Shown: positions 23,601 to 34,245, counted from the stretch's first letter. The stretch is DNA of 64,000 nt from Ophiura sarsii (GCA_035610835.1 CM069442.1:30457798-30521797); one strand, 5' to 3'. The notes: generated by a model not told the origin, from the sequence alone. A program made the numbers and translations.

Positions 23601-26600
23601 AAACCTCATATAGCATAACTATTTTCCCAAATGTATGTGAGACAGACCTGTCAATTTCAACATGTCTTTTAAATAATAAGAAATCATTCTCTTTTTTTGA
23701 CCTTTTTCTAAAGAAGTTCAGAATGTAATAAGGCCTAAAAAAAGGTGTTTGATTGGCCTAACATGACAAAAACAAATAGGGTAGGTCGGTCGGGATTTAA
23801 AATTTTTTAATTTTATTTTTTAAATCAACTGCTTTGGGGACTTAAAATAGCCGAAAATGAAAGCAAACAGTAAGAAACTTTTTAAAGTATAAAAATTGAA
23901 CAAGTATTAAAATACTTTGTTCAATTTTTATTTATTTTTTTAATTTTTTTAATTTTTTACATTTAAAAAAAATATTTATTTTTATTTTTATTTTTTCCTC
24001 CCTCAAAATAATTTTTAAAAAAAGGGTCGGCGATGTATTTAGGGTTGGTCGGGTTAGGCCAATCAACATTTTTTTTTTTAGGTCTAAGTAACAAAAAACT
24101 ATTTCATCACTCAGCATCAATTAATATGTGATATCGTCGCTAATCTGTCAAAAGCGCATATCTTCATCCGGCCTTTTATCATGTAGCCTATAAACAGGCA
24201 TGTGAAATCTCCGATTTGTGTCGGAAGTCTTATTTTTCCCAAAATCTCCCAGATTGAAATTTTAGATTTTAAGTATAAAGTAATAATTCCTATGTATAAC
24301 CTTTGTGGCAGACTGCTCTAAACATGTTCAAGGGCCAAAAACACAAACGCATCTTATCAAAACCTTGCAAAGTGCTCCTGCCCTGAACATGTATAAAGTA
24401 ACACTTCCTATGCATAACCGTTGGGAAGTTTTACTTTATATGCCGAAGGGCTGTTAGAAAAGCAACGATATATTAACTTCTGTTTTTTTCCAGGCGAATG
24501 ACCAGTATTTACAGATGGCTATTGGCAATGCACCGTGGCCTATTGGTGTCACTATGGTTGGAATCCATGCCCGTACAGGCAGAGAAAAGATCTTCTCAAA
24601 AAATGTGGCCCGTATCCTTTTGAATTGATTGAATTATTTGTACTAGGGCAACAACTTGACTGAACCATTTTTTGTCTCGCCTGATATAATCAGGATGAGA
24701 CTATGTACTCACTATTTCTGTATGTCCGGCGTATGGTGTATGGCGTATGCCGTGTGCAGCTTAGAATTGTTTGTGAACGCTGCCTCTTAAGAATGGTAAC
24801 AGTTATGAATGTGTGCGTTAGTGCAAAATAAAGAGGATGTTACCGTTCATAATCTGATGTCGGTTTGGGCCCAAAATATGCTAAGGAAGGGCCTCATTTG
24901 CATATTTTTTTGCGAAAACCACATACACGGTTGCTGAGCAGGCGAGATGCGCTTTTTTTCATTGTTACCTTATCAAATAATTATTGAGTAAGTTAAAAAA
25001 GGAAATATGTTTACAACAGGAAACGAACTTTTTTGAGCCATATTTTAATGTTCACATGTGAGAGTAACACTTTTATGCTACATATTTGAATAGATGAGTT
25101 TTTCACACTTCACTCTACTCTGTGCAGCCCTGCATTAACTTTGAATTGGTCCTTGACAATGCTAGTTTGTTTTGTACTAAATCATGAATGCATTGTAGTT
25201 TAAACCAATCACATCATTGGTCTGACTAGAACAGACAGTGTTTCCAATTTATGAGCCTTACTGTGCTTTATAATATTGGATTCATTAGCTTATTGGGCTA
25301 CTTTGAAGGACTAAAAGCTGACATTATTGCCAAAGATAGCAATTTTTAGGCTACTTTAGCAATCATTGGCAATCAAGGTTGGTATTGAGAAAAGGTATCT
25401 ATCAGGCCTATTGTTTGCACATAGATTTAGTCAGTTTCAACTCATGAACAAAATATGCTGCTAGAATTCTCATAGAAGCTTTGGTGGATAATTTCAAGGC
25501 CAATGTAATGTTCAAAAACTAAATTCATCGAAAGTGCTGTTGAGTTGTTGTTATTACATCTTCTTCTGGAAAAGTGTAACTTTATGGACTAGTCGAGGTT
25601 GAAATGCTCTGCAGGTCTTGGTCAATGTAATATCTTGGACACACTGAAATGGGCTCCACTCAAAAGACAGATGCAAAATCCACAGACTTGCCTGCCTTTA
25701 CAAAATGATCAATGGTCAGATAGATATCAACCACGAGGACTACACTACACCAAAGACATCTAGAAACAGGCGTGGTCATGCACAGCAATTCCAACAAAAG
25801 CACCCAAGAACTGACATCTAGCTATGCCAACTCTTTCTTCATGAAGACTCGTCGATTGGAACAAACTCTCTCCCGAAATCGTAAAAATACTGACTACCAA
25901 CTACCCCCCTCCGTCGCACCTTCAGTCAAAACTCTGTTGGAGTATTTGGAGGTTCCAAGGTGTGTGAGCTTGCAGATATGGACGCAAGCTACTACAACAT
26001 ATACTTCTGTTTCTACTGGTTAGCCTGTTTGCAAGTTCCTTGTGCGATATCCTGTCCTGTGATCAGCGCAACAAGAAAAAACACACTTGTGGCCAACATG
26101 AATTGAACAAGCGCAATCTTACACACTGGAAGTGTTGGGTAGTATTTCTTCCAGAACCAGAAAAGCACAAGTTAGTGCACCTATTCCTGTATAAACTTTG
26201 GTTCTTTATCGGATGCTATTTGAGGAACAATTCAGGAATTCAGCATGTTGTTAGTAACTGTGACTACATTTACTAGTCTGTGGGATGATGCCGGTGCCAC
26301 AATTGGAGTAGTCATATAATAATCCGATCGACATATGGTGGTGTTCTAGCCAATTTGGGTAAGTGTTTTGAAGGTTTTTTTGAAATCTTTTAGTTTAAAT
26401 TGGAGTTTTAATTTATTACTTTCAGACCAGGGTTTGAATTGATTCGAAGCAACATGAAAGGAATGTGAGAAAACTGCAGCATGTAATGTCAGCTAAACAC
26501 ATCAGGATGACAGTTGAACAATTCTATGGTAGTGGGAGTTATGTGACCAAAACTCTCATCGTGTGTTAAATTTGAAGGGGCTTCAGAAAAGGAGACAAGT

Positions 26601-29600
26601 TTGGTATCAAAATAATTCTACAAGTTTTCTCAATTTAAATATGTTTTCAATTTTATTCTGTTAATTATTATACTAGAGATATACAGCTTTATAAAAGTAT
26701 CGAAAGTTTTAGGACACCCTGTACCAGATTCATGCACTGATTGTCCCCTTTTGACCGATAGAAAGGGCTTGAAAACAAATAAATGTACCGTGGAGATGAT
26801 TTTTTGATTTTCATTGTGTTTTGATGAATAAAACCTTCTTGGTCTACTTAAAAGACCAAAGTACTGATAAAGCTCATTTGAATTCATGAAATTAACATTG
26901 TAAAAGAACCTGCTTAGGTTTTAACATTTTGTTTTTTGTTTCTTTTACTAGGGCCATCTCTTTACTGCATTCCAGGCCAAGTCATTAAGTTCTTCCAAGA
27001 TATTAAGAACATCTGATTATGCCATGCCAGCTTGCATCACATCCCACCAAGTGCTCTAGTCTTCAAATTCGTAACGAAGAAGTACTGAATACAGTAACAA
27101 TTTCCTGGTGACACAGTGATGGCAATGGTCTAGTTTCTACTGCAATGCAAATTCTGATTTTTATACGAGGGGGTATCAAAAAGTTTTAGAAAACACCCAG
27201 AAGTGAAGGAGCCAGAAACTTCATTTTGTTATGTGATCCTTCAGACATCTTTACAAAGTTCCTGTGCAAAGTTACGCATTTTTCCTACTATTTATTAACC
27301 GTCCACAGACCGCCATTGTAGAGATCCTCAGATTGACCGCCATTGATCGATTCTCAGATTGTGTTATTCCCAAAACAGCAATAAATAGTTTAAAGTGTTG
27401 ACAGAAAGGGTCAAAGGTCATGTAGGGGTCATTAGAGTTCAATCTGTGTACACCCCATATTACCAATAAGTTTATTGTCACCAAGCTTGTTTGTAATGAC
27501 CTTTGACCCCTTTCTGTCAAAACTTTAAATTATTTATTGCTGTTTTGGGAATAACACAATCTGAGGCAATCTGAGAATAAATCAACGGTGGTCAATCTGA
27601 GGATCTCTACAATGGTGGTCTGTGGACAGGTAATAAATGGTGGGAGAAATGTGTAACTTTGCACAGGGACTAAGTAAAGATGTCTGAAGGATCACATATC
27701 AAAATAAAGTTTCTGGCTCCTTCACTTCTGGGTGATTTCTAAATCTTTTTGATACCCCCTCGTATAGGTGTCGCAGGGTGGGAAAATCAAGGATTACATT
27801 AACACTATTAATTTGCTGATGCTTCATGAACGGAGCGGAGCGTAGGGGCTTTTGTCGGACGAAGAGAATAAAGACGAAGACCACTGATGACACGTAGATT
27901 TAATTGTTGATAACTTTTAATAACTCAATTCAGTAGACATCTGTCTGCACCTGTATAAACTTTTAAATCAAAGGAATGTTGCCAATTAACAACATTGGTA
28001 ATAAACAAAAATGAAATTTAAATATGACCTTTGATGATCAACTTTAAAATTAAAACACATGGAATAACTATGACATAATAACATAATTAAATGAATATTA
28101 CTGAACATAAAGTTATGCAATGGAAGTACAATAGGAATAGACCCATATCTGCAACTTCAGCAACATTCTACAATATTGGCGATGGTGCTCTCCTTGAGGT
28201 GCACCCACCTGATAATGTGCTCTAATGTTAGTTTAGTATAAAAAAAGTCTTAATATCTATCTGAACTCTTTTTAAAAATTTAATTAAACTTTTCTGTATT
28301 GGTATTCACTCGTTTCAATAGTAATTCCAACCATGGACATGTTTGCCAGACGAGGAGAAAGTCTAGAAAAGTGGTATAATTCAAGGAATATGGATGAAAA
28401 ATGCAATTATAGCTCTGATATTAAGATAGCGACAGCTTTTTATGTCTTAACCTCTGTACATCACAAAATAGACATTGGTATACTCCATTGACGAGTCACA
28501 TGAATAATATCAGTACAACATTTATATTTTGTGCAAGTGGAAGATGTAGAAGTACCAACACTGATAAAACAAGTGCTATACAGGGTGAGTAAAAAAAAAA
28601 GTGTACTCAAATTTGGGATTTTATATCTTAAAATCTGTGAAAAAAATTCACAGATTTTTTTTATTGAGGCATATGGATGATCTTATTAGCTTTCTAAAGA
28701 ATTTTAGTTGGTTGAAATTGTTCATGGTAAACATATGTTATGCTCATTTGCGTAAAAGTGAACAGTTTATAAACCGAACAAGATTTGCGATATTTTCTCT
28801 TATAAGATCTATTGAATTCCAGTATTAAAAACGGTCCACACTCTGTCCGAGCTGAGTCCGACTATCACAAAAGCCAACTTGTTTGTTGTTGTTGCTAAAT
28901 TAATGTTTGAAAAAATATCTGAGAATGTTTGATTTGACTTTATTAGTTTTTATTTTCCTTTGACGACACTTTTTTTTCACTCGCCCTGTATGTCCATTGA
29001 TAAATTCTGCATAGGGGTGTTATTTTTGCGGTGAATAACAAAATGTGCATAATTTGATCAGTAATCAACCAAAAAAGTTTCATTGCCAAATAAAGAATTA
29101 TTAGTGCCAATTTGAGATTGGCAAATAAATATAAGAGGTCGAAAGTTGAAGAAATTAGAAAAAATGTGCTCTTATGATCATATTTTATCTGTTATTATTA
29201 TTGCTTTTATTTAAAATCATATTTATTGGTTTTATTTACAATCATGCCACTACATGCATGTCTTCAATGGGGACTTTTAAAGAACTACCATACACTTGGT
29301 ATGGTGTTCTAAATTTGAGCCAAAATGATTGGCTATTTGCAAACCTTTTTAGATTAAAATCTCCCATTAGGGACAATTTTAATAAACATAATCTTTTAAC
29401 ATTTTATTTTCCCCCTCAAAAACCAGATCCTCTTTTATACCCCTATGCAGAACTATTAATAGTGGATCCTTCACCATAAAGGTGTTGGCAGTTCACTCCC
29501 CCTCCCCCTAACATGTGTTGTGTGATTATTTATACTAGTGTGGTTGTCATTTATTCATTTGTGTACATTGTGAACAAGGCATCATCAGTTAACATGAATT

Positions 29601-32600
29601 AAACCTTGATCTTAAAATGCTGAATCGACAGTTTTAGGTTGGATGGGAATCTTGAAGTAAGACATTGTTAATGGGGTATTGCTATGTTTTAAAACCAAAT
29701 CCACATAAAATCTAGGGTAACTTTTTCTGTAATGCAAACACGCATGGGAAAGGGATATTGCTGTTAATATATATTGGTGATGCTTGATCACAATGTTTAC
29801 AAGTTTATGATGATTATCATTCATTTATCAAGAATCATTTTCATAAATATATGACTATTTTTTTGGTTTAAATATCTGCATTAATAGTAAAGCTAGCATG
29901 TAAGACTAATTTGGAAGAGTGAAAGGCACCATACCATCTCATAACTTTATCACCTATAGAGGAATTTCTGTTCTGTTCCAATAGACTTATCTGATGTGTA
30001 TTGAATCATTTGCATTACAAAACTCCCAGCACTATGCTATTGTTGCAATTAATAACTACAGGGTGTCTCAATAATAATTGATACCTTTTAAAACCTTTGT
30101 ATCGCCGATAAAATAATCTATAGAAAAACTGAAAGGAAACTTGGATAGAGAACACTTGGAGAATTATTTTGATTCAAACATTGTTTCTTCCATCCAAATA
30201 TATTTTCAGCTGTAAAATGCAAATTATTTTACAGTGGATAGGAAACTTTAAACTAGGTATTGACACTTTTGGGACACCATGTTCATAAATCATTTGTACT
30301 ATCAACAGGAGCCATGCTGCCATCAGACGGGGCTGAATGAAATCTAAATAACACATTTGATGTAATCACGGTTATTGATTTGCATGAAGAGAATAGGCCA
30401 AGATTCATTTTTGTTTTTCATTCTTCCAACTAGTAAACTTACATTATGCCCTAAAAGAATGCATAACAAATCTCTGAACATTAATTTTACAATCATATTT
30501 TCAACCAGTCATATTAAATGATTTGCATAAATGAATTATAATGATCATGAAACAAGTAAGTACATTATGAATATTTACCTCCTTCATATTCATTTGTAAT
30601 TCTTATTTGATATCAAGATTGTCAATGTCAAAGAATAATCTGATGAAATGTCTTTGTGATGATATCAATTAAGAATAAATAATATGAATAGGTACTTAGT
30701 CATAATGTGAACAAATAAAGTACATAATGATTATTCATAAGGTACACAATGAATATTCATGAGGTACATATTGAATATTCATGAGGTATGCATTGAATTT
30801 TCATGAGGTATGCATTGAATATTCATGAGGTACGCATTGAATATTCATGAGGTACGCATTGAATATTCATGAGGTACATAATGAATATTCATGAGGTACA
30901 TAATGAATATTCATGAGGTACATAATGAATATTAATGAATATTCATGAGGTACATAATGAATATTCATGAGGTACGCGTTGAATATTCATGTGGTACGCG
31001 TTGAATATTCATGAGGTACGCATTGGATATTCATGAGGTACGCATTGGATATGCATGAGGTACGCATTGAATTGAATATTCATGATGGATATCATGAGAT
31101 GCCAGATGAATATCCTTGAGGTTCATGATGAATATTCATGAGGTTCGTAATGGTTATTTATAACTACATAATAACATCTAGTACGGGGGAAAATGTACAC
31201 TCGTGGCATAGAGCCTCATTGTTGTTTTATAAAATAACACACATTTTGGTGCACGCCAATTTGTGCACAGCTTCGATTCAGAAAAGAAGTGTATATTTGA
31301 CATCCAATGAATAAGATTTTGCCAAAATCACAAATTATTTGTGTTAGTGTACTTGTTTAAATTGAAGGAGGATTGAATATTTATATATCTAACCCAATAA
31401 AGGATAGAGTTCACAATGAGTGTTAAAAGACAACTTCAGCGTAAGTAATTATTACTTGATAATCTATGAAATAATATCACTTAAAGCAAAGCCAGTCAGA
31501 TTTGTGGTTTGAGAACCAACTTTCTTTTACTTTTGCATGATAACATCCTCCCAACCTTCTACTGCTGCTAAAACAAACTGATCTACTCATTACATGTCAT
31601 CAGGCGCAAGCAGGCGAGACGTGCCGTACGAGAACTGCTTGTTTAGAATGTGAGAACAAAATGTAAATACATTTTGTGAACAATTTTCCAATTTAGAAAA
31701 TTGTCGAATATTCACCAACATTTCCTACCTACCTGAGTGGTTCGTTTACCAATAATACAGGGGTTTTGTCGCCTAAGCACAAAGAGTCTGTAATAAACAT
31801 TTTGGCCGCAAAAACATTTCTTTGGAAAAGGTGTCTCGGTGGTTAGGGTTAAAAACCAGCAACGGAAGTTACGGTAGCCCATCACTAAGCCACACCATCA
31901 ATGCCGCTTTGACATGAATTCCCTTATCGCATGCGGGAATGGACTCAATAATACGTATCAGAATGCACGTGCATGATAAATGTTAGAAACACTTGCGGTC
32001 TAGCAATAAATACAGTGATCACGTTGATGGATGGTGTGACAGTAATATCGATAAAAGGTATTTCAAGTCCTTCAGCCGGCGATCGGAACGCTTTTTTATT
32101 TTTCATCCACACTTTTTACACAAACACGCATTATAACCAGGTAACTCCCAACCACACGCTTTTGTTAAAATTCAGCAATTTAAAAAGCGTGGGTTGCACA
32201 CTATGTGCTTACTTTCTATGACTGGAATGAAACCAAAACAATTAATGTGTAATATTTCATTTTACTTGATACATACATGTAGGTCTACATTTAAGCTTCT
32301 TTATCCTATAGCATTGAAAGGTTAGTTCTCGTCACTGTTTCTGACATCTCTATTGCCCAAAATAGTGTACTGTTGATATCATGGGGCTTTTCAGAAACAA
32401 GTTTGTGCCTAACTTAAAAATAATGAGCACATGAAATGAGACTATACATGTACATACAACGATCATGTATACAATAACACATAACATCTCACCTTCGTCG
32501 ACTCCACTGGCTCCCCATCAACAAACGGATTATCTACAAAATTCTTTTTCTGATTTTCAAGGCCATGCTCGATCTTGCTCCATCATATATCTGCAAACTT

Positions 32601-32965
32601 TTGCAACACCATAATGCAAATCGCGTTTTACGCTCGGCATCACAATTCCGCCTCCACGAGCCTATAGGTCATCTACTTCGTCATACGGTATGAGAGCATT
32701 TTCGATCGCGGCGCCTATGTTATGGACTAATTTGCCTTTGACTGTTAAAAATGCCATTTCCGTCTCTTCATTCAAACATGCTCTCAAGACTCACCTTTTC
32801 TCATGATCCTATCAGACTCTCTATTTTTGTATCTTTTTACGTTCCTGTGTGTGCATCGATGCTCCATGTTGCTGTTATATTCTTTGCCTTTAATCCCGTA
32901 TCTTTTATGTGTATTTTTGTGTACAGCGCTCTGAGGTCTTTATACATGTTGCGCTTTATAAATAC

Positions 32966-33003
<38 letters not shown>

Positions 33004-34037
33004 CATCCTTGTTGCAAATTGTGGAGGAAGGAATAAAAATGCAACAATTTAACAATATGTAAGCAATTTCTGCATCAAAAATATCTAGGCTCAACACTTA
33101 TGAGATGCCCTTAACTTTTATCCTGCAGATGTGTTGAATGATGAAGCTCAAAGAAAATTTATACAGGTAAGTAACTACTTTGATATTGCACCCCTGAAAC
33201 ATGCTGCCAAAGAGGGTCAATAGTTCAAGGGAACTGCGATGAGGTGCAAAAGGGGTCATAACCGGAACCCAGTGGTGTTTTTTCTGTTACGATAACAATT
33301 ACAGGCATGAGAATTTTCAGGCTTTTGCCTGTACTCATGCTATTTTGTTTTCCAAATGTCCACACTTTCTTTTATTTTCAGCCAGTTGTGGCCTTTATAA
33401 CCCAATTTCACGCACCTTTTCAGGCTGTTCATGTTTTTTCAAGCAAATTCATTCTCATGCCTGTCAATTTTATATTCTGGCATATTCATTTGTACCACTT
33501 CAAAGTTTTTTGGCAGCACAACCTTACCCCAATCCTATTCGAGTCACCCATCATATGCCAATCATAGATGAATGCTAGCCAAGCTTATGGTTTGAGATAC
33601 AGGAAAAAACAAAATCTATTCTGTAAATTTGTTGCTTGAAAGTTGAAATAAAACACACTACCAAAACACACAGAAAAAACCAACAAAAAACCAACAAAAA
33701 AACCCAAAACATGAAAATAACAAAACAAGGTATCACTGAAAAGGTTATTGAATATTTTGATACCAGCTAATTGCTTAGGAAAAAGGGTCTGTCTCACATA
33801 CATTTGGGAAAACAGCTGCGATATGCAATGTATTTTTCGAAAAAATAGCTATGCTAAATGCAGAAATTCTTCTTTTTGTTGTGTTTTTGACCAACTTCCT
33901 CCCCCTTTCGGAGCCTTATGAGTCACTCATGAAATGATGTTCCTTTTGTTTTGATACAGGCATTGAAGAGACTCATGACACTGATGCAGAGGCATTTCCC
34001 GACAGATCCATCAAAGTGTGTGGAGTATAATGCATAG
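8624..34037 (+). CDS. PRPF18: PRPF18, pre-mRNA-splicing factor 18 (10 coding exons)
   Basis: Exons are join(8624-8689, 13787-13867, 14812-14913, 15899-16012, 17073-17288, 19354-19494, 21037-21108, 24494-24611, 33129-33166, 33960-34037), giving 1026 nt and 341 aa against about 342 aa for human PRPF18. All introns are GT-AG and all phases join cleanly. The protein starts [18 protein letters not shown]4-like/splicing-factor motif lies at about residues 78-113 ([15 protein letters not shown]). The C-terminal Prp18 domain spans about 185-330, including the conserved-region loop with [20 protein letters not shown] (276-295), and the end is [10 protein letters not shown]. Family knowledge: Prp18 is a nuclear U5-linked factor acting with Slu7 at the second transesterification and in 3' splice-site use. 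The acidic linker at residues 50-76 is the least conserved part. Unusual points: exon 6 is tandemly repeated, and the last exon has decayed downstream copies. Identity is very secure; 5' UTR and poly(A) site are not placed. Confidence 0.96.
9498..9891. mobile_element. Nested ~394-bp TIR element
   Basis: GTAATGCTGAAAACATACTA and its complement form the ends. Just inside are GGTCGC words in both orientations, and the interior is rich in GTCGC/GCGAC. No open frame. It lies within the 3-kb element, so it inserted later. Confidence 0.7.
10408..10514. repeat. Perfect 46-bp-arm hairpin
   Basis: The arms begin GTTATCCCCTGCATGTTCAC and are perfect inverted copies over 46 bp, around a 15-bp loop (GGCATGTCATGGCAC). 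No mismatch is seen, so the palindrome is either recent or maintained by arm-to-arm conversion. Confidence 0.9.
12654..13048. mobile_element. TTTAAAGGGGCATTGA-ended MITE
   Basis: TTTAAAGGGGCATTGA at the left and TCAATGCCCCTTTAAA at the right form the ends. The TTAA inside them could be a target site of piggyBac type, but this is not proven. A diverged relative in opposite orientation starts at 16652 and shares the internal segment containing CCATCTGAAAC. The short frame at 12933-13124 lies inside and is not a gene. Confidence 0.65.
13787..13867 (+). CDS. PRPF18: PRPF18 exon 2
   Basis: Residues 23-49 ([20 protein letters not shown]...), matching the family KKYFKRSEL region. Acceptor TTCTTCCAG, donor GTGAGC, both phase 0. 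Confidence 0.93.
13960..14369. mobile_element. TAGACCATTTCAAAT-ended MITE in intron 2
   Basis: TATAGACCATTTCAAAT at the left and ATTTGAAATGGTCTATC at the right are inverted copies, about 410 bp apart. The interior has no supported frame. Confidence 0.65.
14570..14646 (+). mobile_element. tRNA-like head, probable SINE fragment
   Basis: Contains a box A-like TAGCTCAGGTGGTAGAGTG and a box B-like GGTTCAAATTG with tRNA-like spacing. The B box and acceptor stem deviate from a functional tRNA. Best read as a tRNA-derived SINE or tRNA relic. Confidence 0.55.
14812..14913 (+). CDS. PRPF18: PRPF18 exon 3
   Basis: Residues 50-83: acidic, Ser/Asp-rich linker followed by ILSRQE, the start of the PRP4-like motif. 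Acceptor ATTCTCAG, donor GTTTGT (weaker than consensus), phase 0. Confidence 0.92.
15899..16012 (+). CDS. PRPF18: PRPF18 exon 4
   Basis: Residues 84-121 ([20 protein letters not shown]...), core of the PRP4-like motif. Acceptor GTTTCAG, donor GTAAGC, phase 0. Confidence 0.95.
16652..16950. mobile_element. Decayed relative of the 12654-13048 MITE
   Basis: Starts TTTAAAGGGGCATTG, as at 12654, and contains, in inverted orientation, the CCATCTGAAAC / ACTTAGGCA segment of that element. The far end is not recognisable. Confidence 0.5.
17073..17288 (+). CDS. PRPF18: PRPF18 exon 5
   Basis: Residues 122-193, the longest coding exon. It begins [20 protein letters not shown] and ends [11 protein letters not shown], matching the human segment from GLRNDLKAAL to ITKFLK. 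Acceptor GTACAG, donor GTGAGT. Confidence 0.95.
17628..18254. mobile_element. piggyBac-like MITE in intron 5
   Basis: Both ends are TTAA-flanked: TTAACCCCTGGGTACTACCT at the left and, inverted, TTAACCCCATGAGAACTACC at the right. TTAA duplication with CCC-starting TIRs is typical of piggyBac-type elements. No transposase frame. A shorter relative with similar ends is at 41609-41822. Confidence 0.7.
18658..18785. repeat. 34-bp tandem repeat
   Basis: Three full units and a partial one of CTCTACATAATCTGTGAGAG followed by ATTTTGCAGGCTGG, immediately upstream of the exon 6 array in intron 5. Confidence 0.85.
18886..19009 (+). pseudogene. PRPF18: PRPF18 exon 6 copy 1 (truncated tandem duplicate)
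   Basis: Preceded by its own acceptor CTCTATGTAG, it reads [20 protein letters not shown]... to PLM, then SK and a TGA stop, because the exon 3' end and the normal donor are replaced by repeat-junction sequence. A GTAAAT at 19010 could act as a donor, giving a 124-nt exon that shifts the frame. It differs from copies 2-4 in the first ~30 nt (FLLE against FLLK). Spliced alone, it would truncate the protein. Confidence 0.9.
19042..19165 (+). pseudogene. PRPF18: PRPF18 exon 6 copy 2 (truncated tandem duplicate)
   Basis: Exactly 156 bp after copy 1, with acceptor GGTCTATGTAG. Reads [20 protein letters not shown]... and runs into the same SK-stop at the junction. Almost identical to copy 3. Confidence 0.9.
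19198..19321 (+). pseudogene. PRPF18: PRPF18 exon 6 copy 3 (truncated tandem duplicate)
   Basis: Exactly 156 bp after copy 2, with the same acceptor, near-identical coding sequence and the same junction stop. No complete donor, only GTAAAT at the junction. Confidence 0.9.
19354..19494 (+). CDS. PRPF18: PRPF18 exon 6 (intact copy 4)
   Basis: Residues 194-240, [20 protein letters not shown] through PLMRKLKKK, the start of the Prp18 domain. Only this copy keeps the 3' end of the exon and a consensus donor GTAAGT. Acceptor GGTCTTTGTAG. It carries GKLQSATY where copies 1-3 have GKLHSATY. Confidence 0.93.
19748..19890. mobile_element. Short GACAGTGACGTAAC-ended MITE
   Basis: GACAGTGACGTAAC at the left and GTTACGTCACTGTC at the right are inverted copies about 143 bp apart. 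GC-rich interior, no frame. Confidence 0.65.
21037..21108 (+). CDS. PRPF18: PRPF18 exon 7
   Basis: Residues 241-264 ([20 protein letters not shown]...), matching the IIKFMLQREYVK region. Acceptor TTTTGCAG, donor GTAGGG, phase 0. Confidence 0.95.
22137..23558. mobile_element. Harbinger-like 1.42-kb TIR element, TTA target duplication
   Basis: GGGAGTGTTCAGAAATACTT at the left is matched, inverted, at the right end; the TIR is about 38 bp and includes a G run. TTA lies on both sides (22134-22136 and 23559-23561). The empty site is present elsewhere in the window: the complement of 33845-33865 reads CTGCATTTAGCATAGC, which becomes CTGCATTTA / TTAGCATAAC here, proving a 3-bp TTA duplication. That fits PIF/Harbinger. 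The interior has three ~290-300-bp tandem units starting near 22255, 22561 and 22850, each with TACGCGCAAGTAAATACTGC. No transposase seen. Confidence 0.85.
22255..23130. repeat. ~290-305-bp tandem units inside the Harbinger-like element
   Basis: Three units begin GGGTCAAAAAAGTTAGGCC, followed by TAGTCGTTAACGGGAAAAAT. The third is shortened and diverges after about 23040. Confidence 0.85.
23732..24084. mobile_element. GGCCTAAAAAAA MITE, TAA target duplication
   Basis: Starts GGCCTAAAAAAAGGTGTTTG and ends with the inverted equivalent. Flanked by TAA (23729-23731 and 24085-24087). Further inverted words are TTGGCCTAAC and GTTAGGCCAA, and GGTCGGTCGGG. A 3-bp TWA duplication suggests Harbinger-type mobilisation. 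Confidence 0.7.
24494..24611 (+). CDS. PRPF18: PRPF18 exon 8
   Basis: Residues 265-303 plus the first base of codon 304. Carries the most conserved stretch of the family ([20 protein letters not shown]), the conserved-region loop. Acceptor TTTCCAG, donor GTATCC. The split codon C|AT gives His304. Confidence 0.95.
25575..25950 (+). pseudogene. Dead L2/CR1-type retrotransposon, RT C-terminal fragment
   Basis: Conceptual reading across frames gives [28 protein letters not shown] and [17 protein letters not shown]. This is the order seen at the C terminus of L2/CR1/Jockey-like ORF2 proteins (YKI.NG, then H...F, then SFF.RT...WN). At least one frameshift and an in-frame stop break it, and there is no upstream RT core. 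It lies in PRPF18 intron 8. Confidence 0.7.
27162..27766. mobile_element. 605-bp mariner-like foldback element
   Basis: TATACGAGGGGGTATCAAAA at the left is matched, inverted, at the right. The match runs through AAGTGAAGGAGCC and on to near the centre, so the element is almost one long palindrome (arms of about 270 bp). The ends are mariner-like and the flank is TA. No coding region. Confidence 0.85.
28581..28988. mobile_element. mariner-like MITE
   Basis: TA then CAGGGTGAGTAAAAAAAAAA at the left; ACACTTTTTTTTCACTCGCCCTG then TA at the right. The interior has a short ORF that is not supported. Typical non-autonomous mariner-like ends with a TA target. Confidence 0.75.
30711..31160. repeat. 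22-bp minisatellite in PRPF18 intron 8
   Basis: About 19 units of GAATATTCATGAGGTACGCATT with variants (ACATAA, ATGCATT). Each unit contains GAATATTC, a perfect 8-bp palindrome. Both ends of the array are more diverged than the middle. Confidence 0.9.
32490..33000 (+). pseudogene. L2/CR1-type retrotransposon 3' end with (TTA)n tail
   Basis: Reads [20 protein letters not shown] and then [17 protein letters not shown], the C-terminal region of CR1/L2 reverse transcriptases. After a frameshift and stop it resumes as [15 protein letters not shown] and [11 protein letters not shown]. The 3' end GCGCTTTATAAATACG followed by (TTA)n at 32967-33000 is typical of these elements. It is dead (stop near 32690) and lies in intron 8, on the same strand as PRPF18. 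Confidence 0.85.
33129..33166 (+). CDS. PRPF18: PRPF18 exon 9
   Basis: Only 38 nt. Completes His304 and adds [12 protein letters not shown] (305-316), matching HVLNDETQRKYIQ in human. Acceptor ATCCTGCAG, donor GTAAGT. It is the smallest exon and sits alone after an 8.5-kb intron. Confidence 0.95.
33960..34037 (+). CDS. PRPF18: PRPF18 exon 10 (last coding exon)
   Basis: Residues 317-341 ([20 protein letters not shown], then VEYNA) and TAG. Human ends VEYNAL, so this protein is one residue shorter here. Acceptor TTTTGATACAG. Confidence 0.95.
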   Translation, partial: ALKRLMTLMQRHFPTDPSKCVEYNA

Positions 34038-34080
34038 AGGTCGAAGGTCACTTAGAATACAGACATTTTCGGACCTGTCA

Positions 34081-34163
34081 CTAATGCGAAGACATTTCCC
34101 AATGGATCATTAATGAGTTGTTTAATCGCATAGAAGTCAAATATCACATAGAATACAGACATC
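34081..34163 (+). pseudogene. Decayed copy A of PRPF18 last exon
   Basis: CTAATGCGAAGACATTTCCC aligns to the exon segment CTGATGCAGAGGCATTTCCC. It continues through GCATAGAAGTC (exon GCATAGAGGTC) and the shared downstream words TAGAATACAGACAT. Indels destroy the frame. It begins about 100 bp after the matching point of the real exon. Confidence 0.75.
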
Positions 34164-34164
34164 G

Positions 34165-34245
34165 CTAATGCGAAGACTTTCCTCAACGAGGTTCTGCGAA
34201 ATGTGTGGAGTAATAATGCATAGAGGTCAAAGGTCACCTACAACA
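34165..34245 (+). pseudogene. Decayed copy B of PRPF18 last exon
   Basis: CTAATGCGAAGACTTTCCTC, then ATGTGTGGAGTAATAATGCA, then TAGAGGTCAAAGGTCAC. Same order as the real exon plus the start of its 3' UTR, about 84 bp after copy A. Not in frame. Confidence 0.75.

Noticed and set aside
30711..31160. Possible CRISPR-like array
   Set aside because: Units are contiguous 22-mers without unique spacers, inside an animal intron; it is a minisatellite.
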